The translations under genes were made by a program, and so were the position numbers. This document shows, one piece after another, positions 9,111 through 18,039 of a stretch of 46,965 nt of DNA; position 1 is the stretch's first letter, and each line of letters begins with the position of its first letter. The notes beneath the pieces are model-generated. The model saw only the letters and a list, made by a program, of their open reading frames with translations, had not been told where the DNA came from and made no database searches. Source of the DNA: Steroidobacter sp. GTDB lineage: Bacteria > Pseudomonadota > Gammaproteobacteria > Steroidobacterales > Steroidobacteraceae. The DNA lies in assembly GCA_025929585.1 (NCBI GenBank), contig JAICPY010000026.1, positions 1 through 46,965 of the forward strand, given 5' to 3'.

Positions 9111-9392
9111 CGATACATTATGGGCCACCGCCACCAGCGGAAGCTCATCGCCGTGGACGCGCACGCACGCTCTCACTCCCCGAGCTGTTCCATTGCTCGC
9201 GGAGAGACGAATGTAGCTCACCGCTCGGGTATTTCTCTTCAGACGCAATTCCCTCACAGGTCCGCGACTAGCGGATGTCACTTCAACGTGACAACTCGCC
9301 GTCTGTTCCAGCACCAAGGTGCCGCGCACGTGACTCGTGATCAGGGACGAGGCGGGTTGTCAGACAAGCGTGGCGCATCCGCTTGACGCAAA
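9111..9392. other. Gene-free stretch upstream of tamA
   Basis: This 282-base interval lies between the tamA start and the stop of the YgiD-like gene, all on the minus strand. The tamA reading frame stays open through most of it, as do frames on the plus strand, but none resembles a protein I know. It presumably carries the tamA promoter. I see no strong hairpin, RNA gene or clear sigma-70 pair. Confidence 0.5.
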
Positions 9393-10178
9393 TCATCCCA
9401 ATTGCACTGTCAGCATCGAAATCGAGCCTCCATCGAAACCCTCCACCGGAAAACTCACCGGTTCCCCTGTTTGGTATTGAGCCAGAACATAGATCAATGG
9501 TAGGTAGTGGTCGGGAGTAGGGGCCGACAGCATGGCGTCGCGTCCCAGCCTTTCATACTCGATCAGCGGTTCGAAGCGGCCGCTGAGCAAACTTTCGCGC
9601 GCGAGGTCTTCGAACCCCTGAGCCCAATCGTAGGGAGCGACTTCGCGTTTACCCCACGCGTAAGTATGCAAGTTGTGAACGAGATTTCCGCTTCCCATGA
9701 TGAGCACACCTTCATCGCGTAGCGGCATCAGCTGCCGAGCTATGCGGTAGTGCCATTCGGCGGGCTGCCTCTCATCGATGCTGAGCTGTACGACGGGAAT
9801 ATCGGCCTGCGGATAAACGTGTACCAACACGGACCAAGTCCCATGATCCAAGCCCCATTCCTGATCCAGACCAACCGAAAGCGGCGCCAGAAGATCCTTC
9901 ACACGATTCGCGAGATCCGCAGAGCCGAGCGCGCGGTATTGCACCTCGAACAGCGTTCGCGGGAAGCCCCCAAAATCGTGGATCGTGCGAGGCATAGTTG
10001 CTGCCGTGACTGCTGTTGCCGGCATGTACCAATGCGCCGAGATGCACAGGATCGCCTTCGGCCGATGAATCGAATTGCCTATCTGTGCCCACGCGCGTGT
10101 CCAAGTGTTTTGTGCGAGGGCGTTCATCGGGTTGCCGTGTCCGAAGAAGATCGCCGGCATTCGCGCGTTGGCTTGCAT
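9393..10178 (-). CDS. ygiD: Extradiol dioxygenase, YgiD/DODA type (LigB fold)
   Basis: A 261-residue LigB-superfamily protein of the zinc- or iron-dependent DODA/YgiD group. The metal ligands seen are His14 (FFGHGNPM), His49 (ISAHWYMP) and the later GSGNLVHNLH motif, with DHGTWS supplying another active-site His. Characterised relatives open the ring of 4,5-DOPA, but bacterial physiological substrates are uncertain. The protein starts at ATG 10178 with a strong AGGAGA upstream. It stands alone on the minus strand, divergent from the decayed binding-protein gene at 10348. Length is normal for the family. Confidence 0.88.
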   Translation of the reverse strand: MQANARMPAIFFGHGNPMNALAQNTWTRAWAQIGNSIHRPKAILCISAHWYMPATAVTAATMPRTIHDFGGFPRTLFEVQYRALGSADLANRVKDLLAPLSVGLDQEWGLDHGTWSVLVHVYPQADIPVVQLSIDERQPAEWHYRIARQLMPLRDEGVLIMGSGNLVHNLHTYAWGKREVAPYDWAQGFEDLARESLLSGRFEPLIEYERLGRDAMLSAPTPDHYLPLIYVLAQYQTGEPVSFPVEGFDGGSISMLTVQLG

Positions 10179-10347
10179 TCGATCGCTCTCCTGAAAAAGG
10201 AACGCTCGTTAAGCGCGCCTCATACAATTCCAATTCCCGCTACCGCTGCACAGCTCGATTTTGCAATTTGTGCACGAGCGGCAACCATTCGAGCCCATCC
10301 AATCGCTTCATGCGTTAGGTCTCCGCTTTCTCATTGTGACATGGCAA

Positions 10348-11205
10348 ATGGCCAACCCACGAACCGCTTCTCGGACTAGCATCTACTGGCGCATCTACTG
10401 GCTTTTTGTTCTTGGATGTTTGCTGCTCGCATCGCATCACTCGATCGCGGAGCGAACATCCGCCCCCACCGCAGAAGCGTCGCTGCTCGTATGCGCGGAC
10501 CCTGCCATTCTCGAACGAGCGAGGTGAGGGGTTCGAGAACAAACTCGCCGAGCTGCTCGCTCGGGAGCTCGGGCGCGAGCTGACCTATACCTGGTGGGCA
10601 CAGCGATGGGGATTCGTTCGCAATACGCTTGCCGCCGGCAGAGTCAGAAATGGCACTCACGACCCGACCCTACTACCGCTCGACCTATGTGTTCGTGACA
10701 CGCGCTGCCGAACGGTTGGACATCCAAAGTTTGGATGATCCACGCTTGCGACAGCGCAAGGTGGGCGTGCACACGATCGGCGATGATTTCAGCAACATGC
10801 CGCCAGCGCACGCGCTCTCGCAGCGGGGGCATTATCGATAACGTGCGGGGATTCTCGATCTACGGCGACTACTCTCGACCCGATCCGCCCAGTGCACTCA
10901 TCGGTGCGGTGGCACGCGGTGAGATCGATGTTGCCATTGCCTGGGGTCCGCTGGCGGGTTACTTCGCGAGTCGTTCGCAGGCACCGCTTGCTGTCACAGC
11001 CGTGTCACCAGCGCAAGACGGCGCTTTCCCAATGGTGTTCGATATCGCGATGGCCGTGCGTCGCAGTGAACGCCAACTCAAAGAGGACGTGGAAACTGTG
11101 CTCCTCGAGAGACGCGAGAAGATCGATGGCGTGTTACGACAGTTCGGAATTCCCCTGCTGCCACTCCGAACGACGGACCCAGCACAAACGCACCGGGTCC
11201 GTTGA
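10348..11205 (+). pseudogene. Decayed quinoprotein dehydrogenase-associated substrate-binding protein (XoxJ/MoxJ-like)
   Basis: Pieces of one protein are spread over three frames. From ATG 10348 a signal peptide leads to LLVCADP. The match continues in the next frame with LPFSNERGEGFENKLAELLA and WWAQRWGFVRNTLAAGR, in a third frame with LTTRPYYRSTYVFVTR to ALSQRG, then returns to the first frame for IIDNVRGFSIYGDYSRPDPP to the stop at 11205. Each break is a lesion: about 8 bases missing near 10497, a segment (roughly where CDVVMGVP would be) lost near 10645, and one extra G in the run at about 10827. The family is the periplasmic binding protein (TIGR03871-like) found beside PQQ methanol dehydrogenases and cytochrome cL. 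Neither partner is in the window. Confidence 0.88.
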
Positions 11206-11213
11206 AGATCGGC

Positions 11214-11954
11214 TCAAACCAGCTCGCCAGTCTCAAGTGTCAGCGACTCATACCAGCCTCTAACCTTGAATACATGTTCTTGCTCATGTTGCTCGGCTTC
11301 GCGAAAGCGCGTAACCATCTCGCTCTGACCGATTTGCTCGGCGAAGGCGATCAACGTCTCCCAACCCGCTTCATCTCCCAGCTCCGCAAGCAGCAATGCG
11401 TGCAGCGTTTGTGCGAGATTGGTTCGCGGATCCGTGATCGCCTGCATCAGACCCATCGATTCGATCCCCACCAGATCTGCACTGGGTGTCTGCGCCGTCG
11501 GGTCGGCGCCCAGCTCCTCGATGCATTCCATGATCAGTGCCGCATGGTCCGCTTCCTCGTCTCGGATCTGCTCTAGATCCGCAACAGTCACGCCCTGCAG
11601 CTCATCCGAATACTCCGCGAACTTGACGATCGCAGCATCGTAGAGTCGCGTGCCGCCACGCTCATAAGCCAAGCGTTCAGCAAGCTTGTCGACGAATGCC
11701 TGCGGACGGTTGCCCGTCATCATCTTCATGCCACTCTTCGCCATCCCTTTGGCCGTGGCGGGAGGAGGTACCGAACCGAGGGGGTCCGCATCTCGAATGT
11801 AATCCGCTCGCACCTCGGCGAGCGGCTGTGGATCCATGGTCGGTTCGACCAGATCTATTTCGGTGTTGTCCAGCATTGCCTTGCCCAAGACGGGCGAGGT
11901 CTGCATCCCCGTGCGATTGGCGCCCAGGCGAGTGGAATCGATTGACTCTTGCAT
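11214..11954 (-). CDS. Ferritin-like domain protein, single bundle
   Basis: A 246-residue protein with a disordered N-terminus (about 1-75) and one four-helix ferritin-like bundle (about 80-235). Candidate di-metal ligands fall one per helix: Glu98 in LAYERGG, Glu134/His137 in RDEEADHAAL, Glu191 in LLAELGDEAG, and Glu224/His227 in EQHEQEHVF. The two E-x-x-H motifs and helix spacing are what I would expect of a di-iron carboxylate protein, but I cannot assign a specific activity (ferroxidase, catalase or oxygenase). ATG 11954 has GGAGA upstream. It follows the larger ferritin-like gene by 22 bases on the same strand, so they probably form an operon and may act together. Confidence 0.7.
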   Translation of the reverse strand: MQESIDSTRLGANRTGMQTSPVLGKAMLDNTEIDLVEPTMDPQPLAEVRADYIRDADPLGSVPPPATAKGMAKSGMKMMTGNRPQAFVDKLAERLAYERGGTRLYDAAIVKFAEYSDELQGVTVADLEQIRDEEADHAALIMECIEELGADPTAQTPSADLVGIESMGLMQAITDPRTNLAQTLHALLLAELGDEAGWETLIAFAEQIGQSEMVTRFREAEQHEQEHVFKVRGWYESLTLETGELV

Positions 11955-11976
11955 GACGAAATCTCCGAAAGACGGA

Positions 11977-13146
11977 TTACAGATTGACGACTTTGCGCGA
12001 CAACTCGGTGCCAGGTCGCCACACGTATCCTGCTGCGACGGTCTCGCTCGGAGACCCCTGCGAATTCAGCTGATTGCGATAGTCGATCGAGCTCTGCGGT
12101 TCCTCCTCGAGCGATACGAAGTCTGGCCCGTGCGGCCGCAAGTCGACCTCTCGAGCGAGCGTTTCTCGGACGAACTCGCGCTGGCTCTCGAACGGAATGG
12201 GATCGGGCAAACGCTCCCCGACGATCTCCTGCGGATCGCGGCGCTCGTGCTTCTTGAACAATTCACCGACTAGATGAAGATGACCCAACTCATAGTTGAG
12301 CATCCGTTCCCAGATTGCCTTGATGCGTGTGTTCGGCTCCGATTGGACGCAGCTGTAGTAGTTGTAGACCTCCATCGCCTCATGCAATAGCCAGTTCTCT
12401 AGCAGACTCTGGCTCGGATCCAGCAGGGATTCGTACTGCGTGACATGCTGCTCTTCGATCGAGGCGATCTCGGCATAGAGCTGACGAGCAACAGGATCGG
12501 CAAACAGCGGCCCGATGTTCATGTAGTAGTCATGCGTCTGATGCTCCGCGGCGGTAAGTGTCAGCGCGTTCAACTTGGTCAAGGGCGCCGCGGTCGTGCG
12601 ATCGAACGGACGCCGTAGATCATTCTCGGGTGCCCGATGTTCCACTACAGTGGGGCGACCGGGCATGACGTCGGTGTAGCTCTGCAGGATGTTGTTGGAG
12701 TCCTTGCCTTCGAGACGATCGAGCAATGCCGAATATCGATACATGTGATCGAAATCCTCTAATAGGCCGAACCGGTAGTTTTGCGCCAGATAGGCATCCG
12801 GCTCCTGCTGCGCCAATGCTGCCGTGATCTCGATCGCCACCTGTTCATAGCCGATCGTAGTCTCGAGCGGCGAATGATCCGCCCCGAGGAGCCAGTTGAT
12901 CATTGTCGCTTGATGCTGCTCGACGCGGCGAACCTCCGCGAGCGGCAAGCGCAATTCCAAGTTAAGGCGTGCCGCAGCATGCGAGAACCGCAGCGCTTCG
13001 TTCTCTAGACCGTTCATCAAGATCACCCGTACGCGAGTGAACGCATCATCGTCGAGCTTACTGATGGGCTTTCCAGCCATCTCGCGCCAAGTAAAACGTT
13101 GTCGATCGAGCGGGGTGCCGCGATCTTCGAATAGGGTGAGCGCCAT
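11977..13146 (-). CDS. Large ferritin-like protein with two predicted bundles
   Basis: From ATG 13146 (GGAG nearby) the protein has 389 residues. Two sets of helix-borne Glu/His motifs can be seen. The first set is Glu50 (LENEALRFSH), Glu76/His78, Glu101 and Asp131/His134. The second set is Glu201 (AAEHQTHDYY), Glu231/His234 (IEEQH), Glu259 (HEAMEVYNYY) and Glu286/His289 (YELGHLHL). This suggests an internal duplication of the ferritin-like fold with two di-metal sites. The last 80 residues look unstructured. I do not recognise a named family. The frame extends 29 codons upstream, but that part is Cys-rich and unlike the rest. Its likely partner is the single-bundle protein 22 bases downstream. 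Confidence 0.65.
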   Translation of the reverse strand: MALTLFEDRGTPLDRQRFTWREMAGKPISKLDDDAFTRVRVILMNGLENEALRFSHAAARLNLELRLPLAEVRRVEQHQATMINWLLGADHSPLETTIGYEQVAIEITAALAQQEPDAYLAQNYRFGLLEDFDHMYRYSALLDRLEGKDSNNILQSYTDVMPGRPTVVEHRAPENDLRRPFDRTTAAPLTKLNALTLTAAEHQTHDYYMNIGPLFADPVARQLYAEIASIEEQHVTQYESLLDPSQSLLENWLLHEAMEVYNYYSCVQSEPNTRIKAIWERMLNYELGHLHLVGELFKKHERRDPQEIVGERLPDPIPFESQREFVRETLAREVDLRPHGPDFVSLEEEPQSSIDYRNQLNSQGSPSETVAAGYVWRPGTELSRKVVNL

Positions 13147-13309
13147 GATCGTGTTCTCCAAATGTGGCTGACTGCGCGAGCAGACGTGAAACGCAACGGC
13201 CGAAGCGCATAGGGGTTCCCGCATAGAACACAATCGCCAACAATCCTACGGAACAGCGCATCAACTCACTCCGTTGCTTTGGACAACACGGTCGTTCTCG
13301 AGCAATTGA

Positions 13310-14164
13310 ATGCGCATCCATCACCTGAACTGCATCTCCTCATGCCCGCTGGGCGGCGCACTCATGGACGGTCACACGCGCGGGTTGCGCGGCCGATTGA
13401 CATGTCACTGTGTTCTAGTCGAATGCGCGGATCAGCTGGTGCTCATCGACACCGGCTACGGACTTCGCGACGTAGAAAATCCTCCCTCACGCATCAGCCG
13501 CTTCTTCCTAACGCTGCTCGCGCCAGACTTTCGCGAGGAGCTCACAGCGATCCGGCAAATAGAGCGACTAGGCTTCGATGCAAGGGACGTGCGCCACATC
13601 GTCTTGACGCACCTCGACTTCGATCACGCTGGCGGACTCGACGATTTCCCGCATGCTCGCGTGCACATGATGTCAGCGGAACGAGATGACGCGCGGGCGC
13701 AGCGTTCGTTGCTCGATCGGATGCGCTACCGCCCGCAGCAATGGTCGACGAGTCGGAACTGGCACGGTTACTCACAAGCCGTAGGTGATAAGTGGTATGG
13801 CTTCGAATGTGTACGCGGGCTTGCAGGTGTGCCGCCCGAAATTCTGCTGATACCGCTGCCGGGCCATACGCTCGGACATGCCGGCGTCGCAGTCGAACGT
13901 ACCGCTGGGTACTGGCATTTACAAACCGGCGATGCCTACTTCTATCATGGAGAGATGGACCTCGAGCATCCCCATTGCACCCCAGGCTTGCGCTTCTATC
14001 AGTGGATGATGGAGAAGGATCGCTCGGCACGGCTACGCAACCAGGCGCGACTACGCGAGCTCAAACAAACTCACGGCAACGCGGTGAAAGTTTATAGCTC
14101 GCATGATGTACTCGAGTTCGAGAACATCAGCCGTCATCCGCTCGATGAACCTGCGCATGCCTAA
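13310..14164 (+). CDS. Metallo-beta-lactamase-fold hydrolase
   Basis: A 284-residue MBL-fold enzyme. Metal-binding motifs are THLDFDHAGG (100-109), PLPGHTLGHAG near 180, TGDAYFY near 206 and SSHD near 264. In the first motif the usual second His of HxHxDH is Asp (Asp103), while His101, Asp105 and His106 remain. This variant occurs in lactonase-like subgroups, so a lactone or ester substrate is possible, but none can be named. A signal peptide is absent, so it should act in the cytoplasm. It is transcribed away from the ferritin-like pair, with 163 bases between the starts. Confidence 0.85.
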   Translation: MRIHHLNCISSCPLGGALMDGHTRGLRGRLTCHCVLVECADQLVLIDTGYGLRDVENPPSRISRFFLTLLAPDFREELTAIRQIERLGFDARDVRHIVLTHLDFDHAGGLDDFPHARVHMMSAERDDARAQRSLLDRMRYRPQQWSTSRNWHGYSQAVGDKWYGFECVRGLAGVPPEILLIPLPGHTLGHAGVAVERTAGYWHLQTGDAYFYHGEMDLEHPHCTPGLRFYQWMMEKDRSARLRNQARLRELKQTHGNAVKVYSSHDVLEFENISRHPLDEPAHA

Positions 14165-14250
14165 TGCAGCGTCAGCCGTGTGGACAGGGCGAACTCCGGA
14201 CTCTAAACCGATTGGGAGGAGGCGGTGCGCTTTGCAACGCCTCGATTCAA

Positions 14251-16161
14251 TCAACGTGCCAACAGAATCTTTGCCGCGAAATCGACTGCGGCCTGTTGCT
14301 TGCCTTTCGGAAAAGCGGGTGCCTTGATCGCACCGCTGGAGTCCGATGTCATATCGATTGGCGGATTCCACGCTCCCACGCGCGGATCGAACCAGAGCCA
14401 CTGGTAACGTTGGTTCGGCTTGAAGCCTTTCAGAGTGGGGCGTAGCGCTTTGTTCTCGAAATAGGCGAGGGCAAAATCACGTTCCGCGGTTCGCATCAAG
14501 AAGGACCAGCCATCGAGTCCATCGGACAAAGCGTCGGGAATGCTGCGCGGCGCCAGATCGTGCGATGCCAGCTGCAAATCTTGATATCGCTTCCCCTCTG
14601 ACAACACGAACGCCTTTAGATGCTGCATCTGTCCGCCAGATTCATAGCGTAACGCCGTCCAGATATGAGGTCTCCAGCCCGCCGGCTCGCCAGTGCTGGT
14701 GAGGTCGTACGCAGCCGTGCCATGAACATGTCCGGCAAGACCGCCGGACAACACTGATCCGTACATCATTGCGCGTGAGAAATAGTTGTCACGCTCCGAG
14801 TTCTCTTCCGGAGTCTCACCGCCTGGACGATTGATCTGATGATTCCAACCCGTGTAGTACGGCTCGAGATTCGCTGCAGGGTAGGCCGGCTGCAAGCGGA
14901 ACAGTTCCTCCAGCGAGGCATAGATCGCGTGATTACGAGGATTGTTGCCGACCGTATGCATGTTCAGCCATGGAGCTTCATCACCGTGACCGAAACGCTT
15001 GAACGTAGAGCTGTCGATCAGCGTCGTGTACGGCTGACCGAAGGGAAGCGGTCCGTACTTGTTGAGGTGGAACTTCAACGCCTCGTTGAACTCGTCGGCC
15101 GTGAGGCTGAAATTCTCGGGAATCCAGTCCAGATGGATGCCGCTGAAGATCATGTTATAGGCACCGTAGCGCGCAATGAGATACTGGACAAAACGCGAGT
15201 ACGATGTATTGAAGTCGAAGTACTTCTTCCATGAAGGTGCGTTGTCGCGGCGTATCGTCTCGAAGAAGGGTACGAAGCCTTCGCCCGAGAGGTGTTGCAT
15301 TTTGCGATCGAGACTGCGGAAATACGCCGGATTGACTCGATCGAAATTCGCCATTCCGTCGCGCTCTTCGAATACTTCGAAGGGCCGATTGCCATGCTCA
15401 TCGTGCATATCCTTCGCCGTTGTCGTCGCACCATCGGCGGTGGAGATTTTCGCATTCGGCGCCCAATGGCCGAACTTCTCCCAGGCATTACGTAAGTAGA
15501 CACCATCCCTGTTTGCGAACGTCGCGCCGCGATGATCGGCAGCCCAATTCGGGAATGCCGCGATGAACGAAACCGAGTTGAAGCCCTGGTGTTTGCGGTA
15601 GGCGACCGCCTCTTCGAAGCTGATGCCTTCGGCGGGCTCATAGTGCTGTTGCGCTTGAGCTCCTTTCCATGGCAAACGCCATGTCGACGCCGCGAGCCAC
15701 GTATCGCCGACCATGAAGAAAGGCGTGCCATCGGCGTAGATCAATGCGTGCCCGTTCTTGCTCACGCGCACAAAGCCGCGTCGATTCGCGTTCGCGTCGA
15801 GATCTTCTTCCGACCACTCCACGGCACGAAATGTACCCGAGCCGTTGAGTCCTTCATCATCCGCGTGATTCGATCCAGCGCGCCAAGTCCACTCGCCCGG
15901 TTTCGTCGCGACGAAGCGCACTTTGAAGGTGCGTTCTCCATCCCAGAACCCATAGATGCGACGTTTGAAGTCCGGGCCCCTGAGCTCGATCCAGCACTCC
16001 ACCTCGGCGTAAGGATTCGCGTACTCGCGCGAGGATTGCAGCGTGATCTCCTGTGTTTCCCAAACGTGGACTTCACCGGAGAGGAGCCGCGCATGAGCAG
16101 GCATCAGCGAGATCGACAGCAGAATGAATGACAGAATGAGAGAGCTTGTTTTCGGGCGCAT
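14251..16161 (-). CDS. Secreted glycoside hydrolase-like protein, DUF5060/DUF4038 type (GH140-like)
   Basis: A 636-residue protein starting at ATG 16161 with a signal peptide ending near LMPAHA. The N-terminal part (about 25-110) is the DUF5060-like beta domain (GEVHVWETQEITL, YGFWDGERTFKVRF, PGEWTWRAGS). The central part (about 130-520) is a TIM barrel of the DUF4038 kind, recognised by FFMVGDTWLAAS, the conserved GFNSVSF and the Asp/Glu-bearing strands including IFSGIHLDW and AANLEPYYTGW. The last 90 residues (GWSFLMRTAERDFALAYFEN) match the small beta domain that usually follows. GH140 apiosidases of gut Bacteroides share this layout. The substrate here is unknown, but a plant cell-wall glycan is plausible. 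No SusC/D or sugar transporter lies nearby. Confidence 0.8.
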   Translation of the reverse strand: MRPKTSSLILSFILLSISLMPAHARLLSGEVHVWETQEITLQSSREYANPYAEVECWIELRGPDFKRRIYGFWDGERTFKVRFVATKPGEWTWRAGSNHADDEGLNGSGTFRAVEWSEEDLDANANRRGFVRVSKNGHALIYADGTPFFMVGDTWLAASTWRLPWKGAQAQQHYEPAEGISFEEAVAYRKHQGFNSVSFIAAFPNWAADHRGATFANRDGVYLRNAWEKFGHWAPNAKISTADGATTTAKDMHDEHGNRPFEVFEERDGMANFDRVNPAYFRSLDRKMQHLSGEGFVPFFETIRRDNAPSWKKYFDFNTSYSRFVQYLIARYGAYNMIFSGIHLDWIPENFSLTADEFNEALKFHLNKYGPLPFGQPYTTLIDSSTFKRFGHGDEAPWLNMHTVGNNPRNHAIYASLEELFRLQPAYPAANLEPYYTGWNHQINRPGGETPEENSERDNYFSRAMMYGSVLSGGLAGHVHGTAAYDLTSTGEPAGWRPHIWTALRYESGGQMQHLKAFVLSEGKRYQDLQLASHDLAPRSIPDALSDGLDGWSFLMRTAERDFALAYFENKALRPTLKGFKPNQRYQWLWFDPRVGAWNPPIDMTSDSSGAIKAPAFPKGKQQAAVDFAAKILLAR

Positions 16162-16359
16162 GGTTCTCAACTTTATCGGCAGGCTTGAAACCTGCGCGCA
16201 TTGATTGAAGGAAGCGTCCATCGAAGTCGGCGTTCGAGTGCGCCGTTAGTGGACGACGAGGAAGAGCCTAGCATAAAGCGTGCGCCCTGCGTCCCGGAGG
16301 ACGGGATGGGATGAGAGTGAGGAAGAAGGCGGTTCCGTCTCGATTACCGCATCACGTTC

Positions 16360-17223
16360 TCACCTTCGTGGCCCGGATTCATTGCGTTCAATCCCCGCAA
16401 AGCACGCCGTGAATTCTGCACCGAGGAGAAAGATCTGCGCGGAGTAGTACAGCCACAGTAGCAGGGCAGCGAAGGAGGCGGCAGCGCCGAACGCAGAAGG
16501 CTGTGTGGAATGTCCGAGATAAAGCGCGATCGCCCACTTACCCAGGTGAAACAGCAGCGCAGTCACCAGCGCTCCCCAGAGGATGGGTGCCCACGGCAAA
16601 CGCCGCGCCGGCATGTATCGGTAGATCAACGCGATCAGCCCCGCAACGATAGCAAGCGATAGCAGCAGATCCAGCACTCCGGCTATCGCTACCCAGCCCG
16701 ATTCTCGAACGGCCACGACGCCGCGTAGGGCAGCTAACGCAGTCGAAATGCTCAGAGACACCAGCAACAGAAAACCCACCGCCAGAATGACGCCGAACGA
16801 AAGCAATCGCGCGCGTATCCATCCCTTGATCCCTTTCGGTGCCATTTGCGCCGATTGCCAGATCGTTTCGAGCGCACTCTCCAAAGCGGCGAATACGGTC
16901 GTCGCGCCAAGGAAGAGGCTTGCGATACTGATCATGGCCGCGACGCCGCCTTCGTTACTCTGAGACTTCTGCATCGCTTCCAACAAGATCGAGGCAGTGG
17001 CTTGCCCAAACAGAGACGTGAGCTGAACCTTCAGTTGCTCGTACGCGGCTTCCGTGCCAATGACCCATCCTGCGATCGTCAGTAGAATGATCAGCAACGG
17101 CGCCAGCGAGAACGCACAGTAGAAGGCTAACGATGCGCCGGTAGTCGCAGAATTGTCACCCGACCAACGAACGAAAGTACATTTTGCAACTGCGCCGATT
17201 CGGGTGATGAAGGTGGCCGCCAT
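16360..17223 (-). CDS. YihY/BrkB-family inner-membrane protein
   Basis: A 287-residue membrane protein with about six hydrophobic helices. It opens with the family's WSGDNSATTGASLAFYCAFSLAPLLIIL segment (positions about 19-46), continues with ALESALETIWQ and the RWLPWAPI-like MPARRLPWAPILWGALVTALLF, and ends with YLGHSTQPSAFGAAASFAALLLWLYYSAQIFLLGAEF. The family was once called ribonuclease BN by mistake. Its true role is unsettled, with transport or envelope-integrity functions suggested. It stands alone upstream of the glycoside hydrolase gene on the same strand, 198 bases apart. Confidence 0.9.
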   Translation of the reverse strand: MAATFITRIGAVAKCTFVRWSGDNSATTGASLAFYCAFSLAPLLIILLTIAGWVIGTEAAYEQLKVQLTSLFGQATASILLEAMQKSQSNEGGVAAMISIASLFLGATTVFAALESALETIWQSAQMAPKGIKGWIRARLLSFGVILAVGFLLLVSLSISTALAALRGVVAVRESGWVAIAGVLDLLLSLAIVAGLIALIYRYMPARRLPWAPILWGALVTALLFHLGKWAIALYLGHSTQPSAFGAAASFAALLLWLYYSAQIFLLGAEFTACFAGIERNESGPRR

Positions 17224-17588
17224 GAGTGAGGATGGTCGAGCTCTTGGTTATTCCTACTGCAGCAATGCGACCTCGCTCATTTGGTTCCATCGAGTGCTTG
17301 AAGGCCCTTCGATTAAGGTCCGAGTACCAGCCGGTCTTCGCCTTCCAAGACATTCTTGAGCGGGAGTCGCGTCGAGGTCCACAGCGCGTGACGATGCACG
17401 CAACTCGAACGACAGCTCTTCATCTTCAAGTGAGCCGCTTCGCAAGCGATCCGGCGCAACAGTAGATAGGCAAGTGGCGATACGCTGACGGCAGCGCACA
17501 TCTCTTCGCTTGCGCCACATCGAGATGACGCTGGCGTGGAGATCGTTAAGGTGCAAAGATCCGTGGCAACATCTTGTGAGGGTCGCTC
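17224..17588. other. 365-base stretch without a recognised gene
   Basis: This divergent interval separates the YihY-like start from the YCII-like start and should hold both promoters. Overlapping frames stay open on both strands (for example the minus-strand frame 17254-17556), but none has a recognisable domain. A minus-strand piece beginning MCAAVSVSPLAYLLLRRI (up to 17501) looks protein-like and could be a degraded regulator, though I could not place it. No RNA gene or strong hairpin is seen. Confidence 0.45.
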
Positions 17589-17993
17589 ATGTCGAACAGA
17601 GGATCTAGACGCGCGTTCGTTGGATCATCGCTTGCGTTGCTCACAGGTACGCCGTTGGTGTGTAGCGAGACCAAGGCACAGAGTAAGGAGAATGATCCTA
17701 AGCCGGGCTATTTGATTATTTACCGTCCCGGTCCCGCCTTTCTCTTGGGCAAACCTTTGTCCGAACAGCCGTTGAAAGAGCACGGTCGCTACATGCTGGG
17801 ACTTTACCGAAAGGGGACGATGCGCATGGCGGGCGGCTTCGCTGACGACTCGGGCGGGGCCGCACTGATCGACGCGGAAAGCTTGGAGGAGGCGCGTGCG
17901 ATCGCGGAGGCAGATCCAGCGGTGATCGCGAAAACGTTTATCTACGATCTACATCCTTGGCGGCTCGTACCTTGGGGAAAGATGGGACAATAG
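17589..17993 (+). CDS. Exported YCII-like protein with a twin-arginine signal
   Basis: A 134-residue protein. The N-terminus SRRAFVGSSLALLTG is a plausible twin-arginine signal, ending near an AxA-like TKAQS. The mature part is a small ferredoxin-like alpha/beta domain of the YCII type. It has YLIIYRPGPAFL, the conserved His of LKEHGRYMLGLYRKG (about residue 65), MAGGFADDSGGAALIDAES and a final Asp/His-bearing FIYDLHPWRLVPW. YCII proteins are usually cytoplasmic and of unclear function, with an acid-base His/Asp pair suggested. Export of a folded YCII domain is unusual. ATG 17589 has GAGGGT just upstream. Confidence 0.75.
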   Translation: MSNRGSRRAFVGSSLALLTGTPLVCSETKAQSKENDPKPGYLIIYRPGPAFLLGKPLSEQPLKEHGRYMLGLYRKGTMRMAGGFADDSGGAALIDAESLEEARAIAEADPAVIAKTFIYDLHPWRLVPWGKMGQ

Positions 17994-18039
17994 CAGTCGG
18001 CTCGTCGACTCGCATTGCGGAGCCATGGCGACGAGAAGG

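Noticed and set aside
9111-9329. Longer tamA start at 9329
   Set aside because: The extra 73 codons have no leader character and would place the clear signal peptide in the middle of the protein.
8367-9386. 339-codon open frame on the plus strand opposite tamA
   Set aside because: It mirrors tamA and its upstream region, has no recognisable domain, and tamA has strong family motifs. It is a GC-driven shadow.
9530-9790. tRNA-like GGTTCGA words (also at 3732 and 10528)
   Set aside because: No cloverleaf could be drawn around any of them; they lie inside coding sequence.
10348-10527. Short secreted peptide gene of 60 codons
   Set aside because: The frame is the signal peptide and first strand of the decayed binding protein, with the rest continuing in other frames.
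13147-13233. Longer start of the two-bundle ferritin-like protein
   Set aside because: The added 29 residues are Cys-rich and unlike the rest; ATG 13146 has GGAG and a natural start.
17254-17556. 100-codon minus-strand frame between the YihY-like and YCII-like genes
   Set aside because: I found no recognisable domain; it overlaps other open frames on both strands. I left the stretch as gene-free.
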